Source: [Mycobacterium] manitobense (lineage in GTDB: Bacteria > Actinomycetota > Actinomycetes > Mycobacteriales > Mycobacteriaceae). From it: a DNA stretch of 64,000 nt. The stretch lies in contig NZ_JACKSJ010000145.1 of assembly GCF_025821665.1 (NCBI RefSeq), forward strand, positions 41,425 to 105,424, written 5' to 3'. Of this stretch, positions 10,101 to 19,035 are shown in pieces; position 1 is the stretch's first letter; the number at the start of each line of letters is the position of its first letter. The notes beneath the pieces were generated by a model. The model ran no database searches, had not been told where the DNA came from, and saw only the letters and a program-made list of their open reading frames with translations. The translations under genes and the position numbers were made by a program.

Positions 10101-13100
10101 GTGTCGGCCGCCGCCACGATGACCCCGTCCGGGACACTCGACTTCACCGTCGACACCTACGCCGACGGGGACCGGGTCCGCCGCGCCACCGCCCGGCTGG
10201 CTCCGGCTCCGGAACCACGCCACACGCCCACTCACGACATCGAGCAGCTGCTCGCCGCGCACCCCGTGGCGGTCGACGGACCGGCACTGCGCGCGTGGTT
10301 CGACGCACACCACATCCAGTACGGACCGGCGTTCGCCGGCGTGACCGCGGCGCACACGTCCGATGGGGGCGACTCGGTGCTCGCCGAGGTGGCGCTGCCG
10401 GGAGCCGTGCGCTCGCAGCAGAGCGCGTACGGCATCCACCCCGCACTGCTGGACGCGTGCTTCCAGGCCGTCGGCGCCCACCCGCACCTGCACGCGGACC
10501 GGTCGGGGACCATCATGCTCCCACTCGGCGTGAGCCGCCTCCGGGTCAACGGCCCGGTGCGCGCCGCACGCTACTGCCTGGTCACCGTGACAGCCGCCAC
10601 CGCGACAGCGGTCGAGGCGGATCTCGACGTCCTCGACGAGACCGGCGCGGTGCTGGCCGAGGTCACCGGCCTGCGGCTCGGTACGGGCCTCTCGGCGGAT
10701 GCCCGCCGCCGACGGGTGCTCGACGACCGGCTCCTCACCGTCGACTGGCGCCCGATGGAGGTGCCGGCCGGCGGCGCCGCCGAAGCCGGCCGCTGGTTGC
10801 TCGTCAGCGCGTCCGCCGACGCGCGCACCGCAGCGCTCGCCGAGGCGTTGCTGGCCCGCGGCGCCGATGTCCGCACCACCGCGGCCCCGGCCGTCGCACC
10901 CCACGAAGCCGGCGGTTGGCTGCATGAAGGGCTAGTGGCGCAACCACATTCGGCAGTGGTCCTGGTGACGTCCGGTTCCGCTGCCGATCCGCAGTCGGAC
11001 CGGTCCGCAGACTCGGTGTCGCAGGTGGTGCGCATCGCGCGCGAGATCGCCGACGTGCAGGGTGACGTGCCCCGGCTGTACGTGCTGACGGAGAACGCCC
11101 AGACGGTCGACGCCGGAGACGTCGCCACCCTCACCCACGCCGGGTTGCGCGGCCTGATGCGGGTGCTCGCGATCGAACAACCCGCGTTGCGCGCCACCCA
11201 GGTCGACGTGGACGCCACCACCGAGCTGTCCCTGGTGGCCGCCCAGCTGCTGTCGGATTCCGACGAGGACGAGACCGCGTGGCGGGCCGGCGCCTGGCAC
11301 GTGGCACGCCTGAGCCCGGGCCCGCTGCGTCCCGAGGACCGGTACGCCCGGACGGTCAAGTACGACAGCGACGGCGTCCGGGTACAGATCCGCAAACCCG
11401 GCGACCTGCAGTCACTCGAGCTCGTCGCCTTCGACCGGCGCCCACCCGGCCCCGGCCAGATCGAGGTGGCGGTGACCGAGTCGAACCTCAACTTCGCCGA
11501 CGTCCTGGTCGCATATGGGCGGTACCCCTCGTTCGAGGGCCGGCTGCCGCAACTCGGCGCCGACTTCGCCGGAGTGGTCACCCGGGTGGGACTCGGTGTC
11601 ACCGACCACCGTCCGGGCGACCGCGTCGCCGGCGTCGCGGCCGGCGGGGCCTGGAGCACGTTCGTCACGTGCGACGCGAACCTGGCGGTCACCCTGCCCG
11701 CCGGTGTGCCGGAACGCCGCGCGGCCGCCGTGCCCAGCGCCCACGCCACGGCGTGGTACAGCCTGCACGACCTGGCGAGGATCTCGTCCGGCGACAAGGT
11801 GCTGATCCACTCGGCGACGGGCGGGGTGGGCCAGGCGGCCATCGCCATCGCCCGTGCCGCCGGCGCCGACATCTACGCCACCGCGGGCAGCCCCGCCAAG
11901 CGTGAACTGCTGCGCAGCATGGGGATACGGCACGTCTACGACTCGAGGACCGTCGAGTTCGCCGAACTGATCAGGCGCGACACCGACGGCTACGGCGTCG
12001 ACATCGTGCTCAACTCGCTGCCCGGCGCCGCCGCCCGGGCGGGCCTGGAACTGCTGTCGTTCGGCGGCCGGTTCGTCGAGATCGGCAAGCGGGACATCTA
12101 CGGCGACACCAAGTGGGGGCTGTACGCGTTCAGGCGCAACCTGGCCTTCTTCGCCGTTGACCTGGCGCTGCTGACGTTGACCAGTCCGGACACCGTGCGG
12201 CGGGTGCTCGAGACGGTGTTCGGCCAGATCGCCGACGGCGTGCTGCCGCCACCGGAGACCACCCACTACCCGCTGACCGACGCGGCGTCGGCGATCCGGG
12301 CGATGGGCTCGGCCGAGCACACCGGCAAGCTCGTGCTCGACATCCCGCAGGACGGCCACAGCCGGGCGGTGACGCCGCCCGAAGAGGTCGCCACCTTCCG
12401 CGCCGACGGCTCCTACGTGATCAGCGGCGGCATGGGCGGCCTCGGGCTGTTCCTCGCCGAACGGATGGCGGCGCACGGGTGCGGCCGGATCGTGCTCAAC
12501 GGACGGTCCGCGCCCGGCGCCGCGGCGTCGGCTGTCATCGACCGAATCCGGCGCAGCGGCACCGAGATCGAGGTCTGCCTCGGAGACATCGGCAGCCCCG
12601 ACACCGCGGAGCGGGCCGTCGCGGCCGCCACCGCGACGGGACTTCCGGTGCGCGGCGTGCTGCACGCCGCGGCGGTGCTGCAGGACGCCACGCTCGGCAA
12701 CATCACCGACGACCTGATTGAGCGGGTGTGGGCGCCGAAGGTGCTTGGCGCCTGGCATCTGCACGAGGCGACGCTCGACCAGCCACTGGACTGGTTCTGT
12801 TCCTTCTCGTCGGCGGCCGCGCTGGTCGGCTCGCCCGGACAGGGCGCCTACGCCGCGGCCAACAGCTGGCTCGACGGCTTCACGCGCTGGCGCCGGGCAC
12901 GCGGTCTGCCCGCGCACTCGATCGCGTGGGGTGCGTGGGCCGAGATCGGCCGCGGCCAGGTGCTGGCGGAAGACGCCGCGATGGCGATCGCGCCGGACGA
13001 CGGCGCCCATGCGCTGGAGACGCTGTTGCGGCACAACCGCGCCCACACCGGCTACGCCCCGGTCGCCGGTGCGGCGTGGCTGACCGGGTTCGCGCAGCGC

Positions 13101-13439
13101 AGCAAGTTCGCCGAGGCGTTCCGGAATGCCGGCGACGGCCGACAGGCGGGCAGTTCCTTCCTCAGCGAGCTACGCAACCTGCCCGCCGAGGAGTGGAGTG
13201 GGCGGCTGCGCCGGCTGATCGCCGACCAGATCGGTCTCATCCTGCGCCGCACCGTCGACCTCGACCGTCCGCTCGCGCAGTACGGCCTCGACTCCCTCGG
13301 CGTGCTCGAGGTCCGCACCAGGATCGAGGCGGAGACCGGGATCAGGGTCGCCACGAGCGACATCACCACCGCGCGCGCCCTCGCGGAGCATCTGGCGACG
13401 GTGCTGGCGGACGAGCATGTGCCGGCGGTTGTCTCGTGA
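7149..13439 (+). CDS. Mas/Pks5-type iterative type I polyketide synthase
   Basis: A single-module, fully reducing synthase of 2096 aa, close in size to mycocerosic acid synthase and Pks5. Domain order is KS (about 8-430, Cys178 in DSACSS), AT (about 535-840, Ser628 in GHSMGE, with VASHS in the place that marks methylmalonyl specificity), DH (about 890-1170, His937), ER (about 1440-1740, GGVGQAAIA), KR (about 1760-1960, GGMGGLG, Tyr1901) and ACP (about 2005-2085, Ser2049 in GLDSLG). No thioesterase or methyltransferase is present, so release probably needs a PapA-type acyltransferase. Family members build methyl-branched fatty acids iteratively. The start is GTG 7149, 4 nt after AGGAG. The exact product is not predictable from sequence. 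Confidence 0.95.
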   Translation: MIDRPMTPIAVVGMACRLPGGIESPAELWEALLRGSDLVTEVPVDRWDADDFYDPEPGVPGRSVSKWGGFLDDVAGFDADFFGISEREATAIDPQHRLLLETAWEAVEHAGIAPASLAGSQTGVFVGMTHNDYQLVTAEADAIAGPYGFTGSNYGLASGRIAYHLGVHGPAFTVDSACSSALLAVHMACRSLHDGESSMALAGGVNVLLEPRKMASGSAQGMLSATGRCRAFDVDADGFVSGEAAVMLLFKRLPDALDDGDRVLAVIRGTATNQDGRTVNIATPSPAAQESVYRAALAAGGVDPVTVGYVEAHGTGTPVGDPIEYTSLAKVYGTAGRCVLGSAKTNLGHAQSASGALGLMKAVLALQHGQVPPNLHFNRLPEQMAEVQTGLFVPQTATPWPIEDDHPRRAAVSSYGLSGTNVHLVVEQAPSVAAPRIVEGNDSTARDLSAPWLFPLSATSPESLRQTAARLADWVDARLGGDPADLRDLAYTLARRRAHRTVRTAVLAGSATELVDALRRVAAGDTPPQTPAVDTGQGAVWVFSGQGSQWAAMGAALLAAEPRFAEAVAEVEPLIARESGFSVTEAMSAPETVTGIDRVQPTVFAVQVALARTLAGHGVQPAAVIGHSMGEAAAAVVAGALTLADGVAVICRRSRLMQAVADSGAAPGAMASVELPAQQVLSELAAAGAADVVLSVIASPQSAVVGGARSTIRALVAAWEERGVMAREVAVDVASHSPQVDPILDELTDALEDLEPSEPSIPYYSATLYDPREPADYDGWYWADNLRHAVRFAAAVQAALEDGFRVFAELSPHPLLTHAVDQNAKALDVSIAALATMRRGQETPHGLRDVLVDLFSAGAEIDFTALYPDGVLVDAPLPVWTHPRLMLSATPRGAVAGAQTVAAHPLLGAHVRLPEEPERHVWQSDVGTATQAWLADHRVHDVAALPAAAYCEMALAAARAALGDTAEVCDLTFDEMLLLDDATPVSAAATMTPSGTLDFTVDTYADGDRVRRATARLAPAPEPRHTPTHDIEQLLAAHPVAVDGPALRAWFDAHHIQYGPAFAGVTAAHTSDGGDSVLAEVALPGAVRSQQSAYGIHPALLDACFQAVGAHPHLHADRSGTIMLPLGVSRLRVNGPVRAARYCLVTVTAATATAVEADLDVLDETGAVLAEVTGLRLGTGLSADARRRRVLDDRLLTVDWRPMEVPAGGAAEAGRWLLVSASADARTAALAEALLARGADVRTTAAPAVAPHEAGGWLHEGLVAQPHSAVVLVTSGSAADPQSDRSADSVSQVVRIAREIADVQGDVPRLYVLTENAQTVDAGDVATLTHAGLRGLMRVLAIEQPALRATQVDVDATTELSLVAAQLLSDSDEDETAWRAGAWHVARLSPGPLRPEDRYARTVKYDSDGVRVQIRKPGDLQSLELVAFDRRPPGPGQIEVAVTESNLNFADVLVAYGRYPSFEGRLPQLGADFAGVVTRVGLGVTDHRPGDRVAGVAAGGAWSTFVTCDANLAVTLPAGVPERRAAAVPSAHATAWYSLHDLARISSGDKVLIHSATGGVGQAAIAIARAAGADIYATAGSPAKRELLRSMGIRHVYDSRTVEFAELIRRDTDGYGVDIVLNSLPGAAARAGLELLSFGGRFVEIGKRDIYGDTKWGLYAFRRNLAFFAVDLALLTLTSPDTVRRVLETVFGQIADGVLPPPETTHYPLTDAASAIRAMGSAEHTGKLVLDIPQDGHSRAVTPPEEVATFRADGSYVISGGMGGLGLFLAERMAAHGCGRIVLNGRSAPGAAASAVIDRIRRSGTEIEVCLGDIGSPDTAERAVAAATATGLPVRGVLHAAAVLQDATLGNITDDLIERVWAPKVLGAWHLHEATLDQPLDWFCSFSSAAALVGSPGQGAYAAANSWLDGFTRWRRARGLPAHSIAWGAWAEIGRGQVLAEDAAMAIAPDDGAHALETLLRHNRAHTGYAPVAGAAWLTGFAQRSKFAEAFRNAGDGRQAGSSFLSELRNLPAEEWSGRLRRLIADQIGLILRRTVDLDRPLAQYGLDSLGVLEVRTRIEAETGIRVATSDITTARALAEHLATVLADEHVPAVVS

Positions 13440-13452
13440 GGAGGAGGAGCCG

Positions 13453-14934
13453 ATGGTCGCGTTGAGATCCGTCCACGACTGGGCGGGGGAGCCGGGCGAG
13501 GTGGTGTCCTGGCACCCGTCGCCGGCCACGATGGCCAAGATCGGCAACGCGCCGATCAGTGCGGTCCCGCCGAGTTACCAGCAGGAGCAGCACATCCGGA
13601 CCTTCCTGCGGCGGAAAGCCGCCGGTGCGGACATGGCGCGCCTGAACATCCCGGCGTGGGACATGCCGGGCCAGTGTGACCTGCGTGCGATGACGCACGT
13701 CCTCAACGCCTACGTCCGGCGGCACGACACCTATCACAGCCGGTTCGAGATGGCCGCCGACGGCGGCATCGTCCGGCGAACGCTGCAGAATCCCCGCGAC
13801 CTCAAGTTCGTGCCGACCGCGCACGGTGAGATGGCGGCCGCGCAGTGGCGCGAGCACATCCTCGGCACGCCCGATCCGCTGCAGTTCGACTGCGTCAACT
13901 TCGGGATCATCCAGCGCAAGAACCACTTCACGTTCTACATCAGTGTCGACCACGTCCACACCGACGCGCTGTTCATGTGCCTGGTGCTCGTCGAGATCCA
14001 CATGATGTACCAGACGCTGGTCACCGGTGGGGCGCCGTTCGCCCTGGAGGACGCGGGCAGCTACGACGACTACTGCCTGCGCCAGCGTGAGTACACCTCG
14101 GCACTGACCCTGGATTCACCCGAGGTCCGGGAGTGGGTCCGGTTCGCCGAGGACGGCGACGGCATCCTGCCGCGCTTCCCGCTGCCGCTGGGCGACCTCT
14201 CGGTCCCGTGCGGCGGCGACATGGTGGTCGTCCAGTTGCTCGATGCCGCGCAGACCCGGCGCTTCGACGCGGTGTGCACCAACCTCGGCGTTCGGTTCAG
14301 CGGGGGAGTCTTCGCCTGCGCCGCCCTGACCGACCACCAGTTCACCGGCGCGCCGACCTATCACGTCGTCACCCCGGTGACCACCCGGCGGACCACGGCG
14401 GAGTTCATGACCACCGGGTGGTTCGCCGGCCTGGTGCCGATCACCGTGCCGGTCGACGCGCAGTCCTTCGCCGACACCGCGCGCAGCGCGCAGTCGTCCT
14501 TCGACAGCGGGTCGCACCTCGCGCACGTACCCGTCGAACGGATCCTCGAACTCGCCGCAGGGCCGCTGGGCATGCGCGCGCCGGGTCCTGGCGCCGCGAT
14601 GGTGTCCTACCTCGACGCCGCCCTTCCGCCGTTGTCCCCGGCCATCATCGCGGAGTGGGAGGCGATGAACGGAAAGTTGTTCTGCGACAGCCGATCCGCT
14701 GATCAGATCGGGATGTGGGTGAACCGCACCGACCGGGAGACCGTGGTGACCGTCGCGTTCCCCGACAATCCGGTCGCGCGGGACTCGCTGCAGCGGTACC
14801 TGCAGGCGATGAAGAGCGTGTTCGCGCGGGTCGCCGACGGCGACGGCGCGACGGCACCCGCGGCGCACCGCCATGGGATGACACGACACCACAGCACATC
14901 TCGTCCCGGACTGACGCCGGTCGCCGGGGGCTGA
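13453..14934 (+). CDS. papA: Polyketide synthase-associated acyltransferase (PapA family)
   Basis: A 493-aa PapA acyltransferase of the condensation-domain superfamily. The catalytic motif is HVHTD (His167, Asp171), and Tyr186 completes the H-x3-D-x14-Y pattern described for PapA proteins. PapA enzymes transfer a polyketide acyl chain from the synthase ACP to a hydroxyl of trehalose, glycerol or a diol. The start is ATG 13453 with GAGGAGGAG 3-12 nt upstream. The gene lies 13 nt after the synthase, so the two are very likely cotranslated partners. The last 30 residues (basic, low complexity) are a tail beyond the usual core. Confidence 0.93.
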   Translation: MVALRSVHDWAGEPGEVVSWHPSPATMAKIGNAPISAVPPSYQQEQHIRTFLRRKAAGADMARLNIPAWDMPGQCDLRAMTHVLNAYVRRHDTYHSRFEMAADGGIVRRTLQNPRDLKFVPTAHGEMAAAQWREHILGTPDPLQFDCVNFGIIQRKNHFTFYISVDHVHTDALFMCLVLVEIHMMYQTLVTGGAPFALEDAGSYDDYCLRQREYTSALTLDSPEVREWVRFAEDGDGILPRFPLPLGDLSVPCGGDMVVVQLLDAAQTRRFDAVCTNLGVRFSGGVFACAALTDHQFTGAPTYHVVTPVTTRRTTAEFMTTGWFAGLVPITVPVDAQSFADTARSAQSSFDSGSHLAHVPVERILELAAGPLGMRAPGPGAAMVSYLDAALPPLSPAIIAEWEAMNGKLFCDSRSADQIGMWVNRTDRETVVTVAFPDNPVARDSLQRYLQAMKSVFARVADGDGATAPAAHRHGMTRHHSTSRPGLTPVAGG

Positions 14935-14936
14935 CC

Positions 14937-16337
14937 ATGGCGATCGACGCAGCGGCCGCGACGGTGGCCGCGCCCGCCCGCCGCCGCGCGGCACAGCGCG
15001 ACGACCGGCTCGCCTACCTGGATCAGGCGATGTATCTCGGGCTGCGGGCCACGGGTCAGGCAGCGGTGATGCAGTGCGTGTGGATCTACGAGCACCCCGT
15101 CGATCTCGACGGCCTCGAGCGGTTCGGCCGCAATTTCGGTCATGGCCTGGCCGGTCGGCGGATCGAGCGTTCGGCACTGCCGTTCGGCAGGCACCGCTGG
15201 GTGGCGTCGCCGGGCGTGGCGCCGGGCATCGACGTCGCCGAGAGTCCCCGGCCGCGTGCTGAACTCGGTGACTGGATCGACGAGAGAGCGGTGCTGCCGG
15301 TCGATCCCGAGTGGGGACCGGGCTGGCACCTCGGCGTGCTCCCGATGACCGACGGGTCCACGGCGGTCAGCCTCGTCGGGTCCCACTGCCTCGGCGACGG
15401 CGGTGGCGCCCTGCTCACGGTGCTCAGCGCCGCCACGGGCAACGTGTACGACTTCGGGTATCCGCCACCGGGATCGCGCACCCGCCGCGAAGCGCTCGCG
15501 CAGGATGCCCGCCAGCTGATCCGGGATCTGCCCGAGGTGGGCCGGACCCTCGCCGCTGCCGGAAAATTGGCCCGTCGCAACAGAACCGCGGGCAAGGCGC
15601 CGAAGGACCGGCGTACCAAGCGTGCCGTTCACCTCGACAACACCCGGCACGTCGCGGTACCGGCCGTCACGGCCTTCCTCGACATCGCCGACTGGGACGC
15701 GCGGGCGAGCGCCCTCGGGGGCAACACCTATTCGCTGCTCGCAGGCTTCGCGGCGCGACTCGCCGAAGCCATGGGCCGCACCGGCGCCGAAGGAAAGGTG
15801 CCGCTGATCGTCCCGATCAACGACCGCGCCGACCTGGATGACACGCGCGCCAACGCGGTGAAGCTGGCCAACGTCCGCATCGACCCGTCGGATGTCACGC
15901 GCGACCTGTCCCGGGCGCGCGCAGAGCTCAAGCGTTCCCTCGCCGCGCTCGGTGACGAGCCGGACGGTGCCCTGCAACTGCTGCCCCTGGTGCCGTTCCT
16001 GCCGAGGCGGGCGGTGAAGGCCGCCGCAGAATCGGCGTTCGGCTTCGCCGACCATCCGGTGTCGTGTTCCAACCTAGGCGACCTGCCCGCCGAGATCGGC
16101 CGCGCCGACGGCACGGACGCCGAATACGTGTTCATGCGAGGAGTCGACCAGCACATCACGCTGCGGGTGCTCGAACAGCGGCACGGCCTGCTGACCGTCG
16201 TCGGCGCCAGGATCAACGGGCGCATCTCGATCGCCGTCGTCGGCTACCAGGCGGGTGCGCCGAATTCGAAGGCCGGCCTGCGCCGGCTCGTCGAGCACAC
16301 GCTGTCCGAATTCGGACTCGACGGCGTGGTCTTCTAG
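14937..16337 (+). CDS. WS/DGAT-like condensation-superfamily acyltransferase 1
   Basis: A 466-aa protein of the wax ester synthase/diacylglycerol acyltransferase-like branch of the condensation superfamily. The active motif is HCLGDG (His150, Asp154), in which the first His of HHxxxDG is Ser. A later CSNLGD motif and the C-terminal ARINGRISIAVVGYQ strand match the fold. The N-terminal 25 residues are Ala/Arg-rich. It is a tandem paralogue of the next gene. The start is ATG 14937, 2 nt after papA, implying cotranslation. Its role is inferred: a second acylation of the same lipid. Confidence 0.87.
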   Translation: MAIDAAAATVAAPARRRAAQRDDRLAYLDQAMYLGLRATGQAAVMQCVWIYEHPVDLDGLERFGRNFGHGLAGRRIERSALPFGRHRWVASPGVAPGIDVAESPRPRAELGDWIDERAVLPVDPEWGPGWHLGVLPMTDGSTAVSLVGSHCLGDGGGALLTVLSAATGNVYDFGYPPPGSRTRREALAQDARQLIRDLPEVGRTLAAAGKLARRNRTAGKAPKDRRTKRAVHLDNTRHVAVPAVTAFLDIADWDARASALGGNTYSLLAGFAARLAEAMGRTGAEGKVPLIVPINDRADLDDTRANAVKLANVRIDPSDVTRDLSRARAELKRSLAALGDEPDGALQLLPLVPFLPRRAVKAAAESAFGFADHPVSCSNLGDLPAEIGRADGTDAEYVFMRGVDQHITLRVLEQRHGLLTVVGARINGRISIAVVGYQAGAPNSKAGLRRLVEHTLSEFGLDGVVF

Positions 16338-17669
16338 ATGACCGACCACCGGCTGGCCTACCTCGACCAGGCGACGTTCCTCTCGCAGCAGGCGACCGGC
16401 CGCGCGCAGCTCACCCAGTTGGTCTGGCTCTACGAGCATCCGGTGGACCACGCCGGGCTGAAGGCCTTCCACCAGAACTTCGGCTACGGTCTCGCGGGCC
16501 GGCGCATCGAGCGGTCGGCCCTGCCCTTCGGCAGGCACCGGTGGGTGAGCTCGACGGGACCTGCCACCGACCTCGCCATCGCCGACGGCGTCCGGCCTCG
16601 CTCCGACCTCAGCGACTGGATCGACGAACGCGCCCAGGTGCCGGTCGATCCCGAGTCGGGCCCCGGCTGGCACCTCGGCGTGCTGCCGATGTCCGACGGC
16701 TCGACCGCGGTCAGCCTGGTCGGCTCGCACTGCCTGTTCGACGGTGTCGGGGTGCTGCAGACGGTGGCGCAGGCGGCCGACGGCGCGGTGCGCGAACTCG
16801 ACTACCCGCCACCGGATGCCCGTACCCGCCGGCGCCTGCGCGCGAAGGAGGTCGCGCTGACGGTGCGGGAGCTGGGGCCTGCGGGCCGCGCTCTGCTCGC
16901 CGGCGCGAAACTGGCCCTGCGGCGCCGCCGCGACAGCCCGAAGACCCCGGCGTCACCGGCCGGTGAGCATGCGGTGGGCGAGGACACCGTCGTCATCCCG
17001 GCGATCTCGGTCTTCGTCGACCTCGCCGACTGGGATCGCGCCGCCGAACAGCTTGGTGGCAACAGTTATTCGATGCTGGCCGGATACGCGGCGGTGCTGG
17101 CCGCACGGATCGAGCGCTGCCACGCCGAACATGGGACCGTGGCGCTGCTGATCGCGCTCAGCGACCGCACCGAGCACGACACCCGGGCCAACGCACTGCG
17201 ATTCGCCCGCGTCGACGTCGATCCGAAGGGGGTCAGCACCGACCTCTCGGCGGCGAGAACGGCGATCCGCGGTGCGCTCGCGACGTTGCGGGAGGTGCCC
17301 GACGAGACGTTCGCGCTGCTGCCGCTGACCCCGTTCATCCCGAAACGGGCGGTGCGGGGGATGAGCACCGCGGTGTTCGGCGGCCTGCCGGTGTCGTGCT
17401 CGAACGTCGGCGACCTGGATCCGGCGGTGTCGCGCGTCGACGGCACCGACGCCGAGTACTTCCTGTTGCGGCCGGTGGACCAGAATCTCCGCAGGGCCGA
17501 GATCGAGCGCGCCGGTGGTCATCTCGTGGTCGTCGCGGGCCGGATAGGCGGCCGGATGAGCATCGGCGTGGTCGCCTACCAGCCCGGGGCGGTCAACACC
17601 AAGGCCCGGCTCTCGGCACTGGCCACCGAGGTGCTCGGCGAGTTCAGGCTCGCCGGGGTGGTCGTCTGA
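16338..17669 (+). CDS. WS/DGAT-like condensation-superfamily acyltransferase 2
   Basis: A 443-aa paralogue of the preceding protein; both share LDQA, QLVWLYEHPVD-like and GLAGRRIERSALPFGRHRWV segments. The motif is HCLFDG (His131, Asp135). The CSNVGD and AGRIGGRMSIGVVAYQPG segments are also conserved. The ATG follows the previous stop directly (TAGATG), so translation is coupled. It lacks the first protein's N-terminal extension. The pair probably arose by tandem duplication and may act as two acyltransferases or one catalytic plus one helper protein. Its 3' end overlaps the convergent glycosyltransferase gene by 26 bp. Confidence 0.87.
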   Translation: MTDHRLAYLDQATFLSQQATGRAQLTQLVWLYEHPVDHAGLKAFHQNFGYGLAGRRIERSALPFGRHRWVSSTGPATDLAIADGVRPRSDLSDWIDERAQVPVDPESGPGWHLGVLPMSDGSTAVSLVGSHCLFDGVGVLQTVAQAADGAVRELDYPPPDARTRRRLRAKEVALTVRELGPAGRALLAGAKLALRRRRDSPKTPASPAGEHAVGEDTVVIPAISVFVDLADWDRAAEQLGGNSYSMLAGYAAVLAARIERCHAEHGTVALLIALSDRTEHDTRANALRFARVDVDPKGVSTDLSAARTAIRGALATLREVPDETFALLPLTPFIPKRAVRGMSTAVFGGLPVSCSNVGDLDPAVSRVDGTDAEYFLLRPVDQNLRRAEIERAGGHLVVVAGRIGGRMSIGVVAYQPGAVNTKARLSALATEVLGEFRLAGVVV

Positions 17670-18912
17670 CCGGTGTGTCACGGCGATCCGCGGCCGCCTC
17701 GAGGAGATCGGCTGCCGTGGCGACGCTCTGAGCCGGCGTGGTCATCCGGGCCGCGAAGTCACGCGCGTTGGCCGCGTGGCGAGGCGTCAGCGTGGCGCGC
17801 AGACCTTCGCGCAACGAGTCCGTGGTGACCTTCGAGAAGCGCTGAGCCGTACCGACTCCCAGGCGTTTCACCTGTGCCGCCCAGATCGGCTGCTCGGCCC
17901 CGATCCACAGGATCATCGTCGGGGCACCGGCGCGCAGGCCTGCCGCCGTCGTGCCCGCACCACCGTGATGGACGACGGCGCGGCACTTCGGGAACACGGC
18001 TGCGTGCTTGACCGTCGGCACCACCTTGACGTGATCGGCAGTTGCGGCGCGCAGATCCCAGACCCCCGAGCACACCAGCGCGCGCTCACCGAGGTCGGCA
18101 CACACCCGGGTGATCATGGCCAGCGCATCCGCCGGCGATTCGACCGGCATGCTGCCGAAACCGAAGTAGATCGGCGGCGTCCCGGCGTCGATCCACGACG
18201 ATGTGGCGGCGTCGACATCGGTTCCGAGTTCCAGTGTCAGTCCGCCGATCACCGGGCGGATCCCGGCCCACTCCTCGGCCAGGCCGGGGAAGAACAGCGG
18301 GTCGTAGGCCTGGATCTCGACCGCGCCGCGCTCGATGATCCTGCGGATCGGGCGCACCCGGGTCGCGGGCAGGCCGAGGGCCCGGCGCTGGGCGTCCTCG
18401 GCGGGTTTCACCAGCCGCCAGTGCAGCGACTCCGCGGCCGGCCACACGGCGTGCACCAGCCGGCCGGGCAACCGGACCGGAATGATCTGGGTGTTCGCCC
18501 GGAAAGGGAAGTAGTGCAACGCCGCAAGGGGTATGCCGAGGTGTTCCGCGACGTTCGCGGCCACGTCCTCGTAGGTGGTTCCGGTCAGCAGGAGATCGGC
18601 GTCATGCGCCAAATCAACCAGGGCATCGCTCATTTCGGACCAGCCCTCGGACATGTACTCCCTGAGCTGGCGCAGCGCCGTCAGCGGGTTGCGCAGACCC
18701 CATGATTCGCGGAAGATCTCGGCCTCGAGTTGTTGCTGTGAGTCCACACCGTAGGGCACCGCAACGTCGAGTCCGGTTGCTGCGACGAACCCGACGAGGT
18801 TGGGCGGCACCGCGATTCGCACCTGATGTCCCCGGCGTTGCAGTTCGAGTGCGACGGCCGCGCAGGGCTCCACGTCGCCACGGGTCCCGTGGACCGCGAT
18901 TGCGATTCTCAT
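17644..18912 (-). CDS. GT1-family glycosyltransferase (Gtf/Rv1524-like)
   Basis: A 422-aa UDP-glycosyltransferase-type (GT-B) enzyme. The N-terminus MRIAIAVHGTRGDVEPCAA is the acceptor-domain signature of this group. The C-terminal donor-binding region contains FGSMP, the HHGGAGTTAAGLRAGAPTMI motif with its catalytic-site His, and an acidic/Gln pair in WIGAEQPIWA. Similar enzymes add sugars in mycobacterial glycopeptidolipid and lipooligosaccharide synthesis (Gtf proteins, Rv1524 and Rv1526c, from memory). The start is ATG 18912. It is the only glycosyltransferase in the locus and runs opposite to the acyltransferase genes. Confidence 0.92.
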   Translation of the reverse strand: MRIAIAVHGTRGDVEPCAAVALELQRRGHQVRIAVPPNLVGFVAATGLDVAVPYGVDSQQQLEAEIFRESWGLRNPLTALRQLREYMSEGWSEMSDALVDLAHDADLLLTGTTYEDVAANVAEHLGIPLAALHYFPFRANTQIIPVRLPGRLVHAVWPAAESLHWRLVKPAEDAQRRALGLPATRVRPIRRIIERGAVEIQAYDPLFFPGLAEEWAGIRPVIGGLTLELGTDVDAATSSWIDAGTPPIYFGFGSMPVESPADALAMITRVCADLGERALVCSGVWDLRAATADHVKVVPTVKHAAVFPKCRAVVHHGGAGTTAAGLRAGAPTMILWIGAEQPIWAAQVKRLGVGTAQRFSKVTTDSLREGLRATLTPRHAANARDFAARMTTPAQSVATAADLLEAAADRRDTPVRRPPRRA

Positions 18913-19023
18913 CGGGCTGCGCGTCCAACGAGCACAGCCGATTACATCACGCGATCCACCGCGGTGGGTGGTCAGCCTCCAGCCGAAAGTCACCGGGGCG
19001 CACCGGTCGCAGCCCGTCCCATG

Positions 19024-19029
19024 TAGCGT
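19024..19029 (+). promoter_or_regulatory. Candidate -10 element of mmpL (leaderless)
   Basis: TAGCGT ends 6 nt before ATG 19036. No Shine-Dalgarno sequence precedes the ATG. The 123-bp gap with the divergent glycosyltransferase probably holds both promoters. Confidence 0.45.
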
Positions 19030-19035
19030 TGTGAA

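Noticed and set aside
7065..10925. A 1286-codon open frame on the minus strand opposite the polyketide synthase
   Set aside because: It is an antisense shadow of a high-GC gene: rich in Arg, Gly and His, without domains, and the opposite strand shows clear KS, AT and DH motifs.
14937..17669. Annotation of the two acyltransferase-like genes as triacylglycerol synthases (tgs)
   Set aside because: They lack the full HHxxxDG motif, are tied to a polyketide locus, and differ in their N-terminal regions from typical Tgs proteins.
17644..18912. Macrolide glycosyltransferase as resistance gene
   Set aside because: The fold is the same, but the context of mas-like, papA, mmpL and fadD genes argues for a lipid glycosyltransferase.
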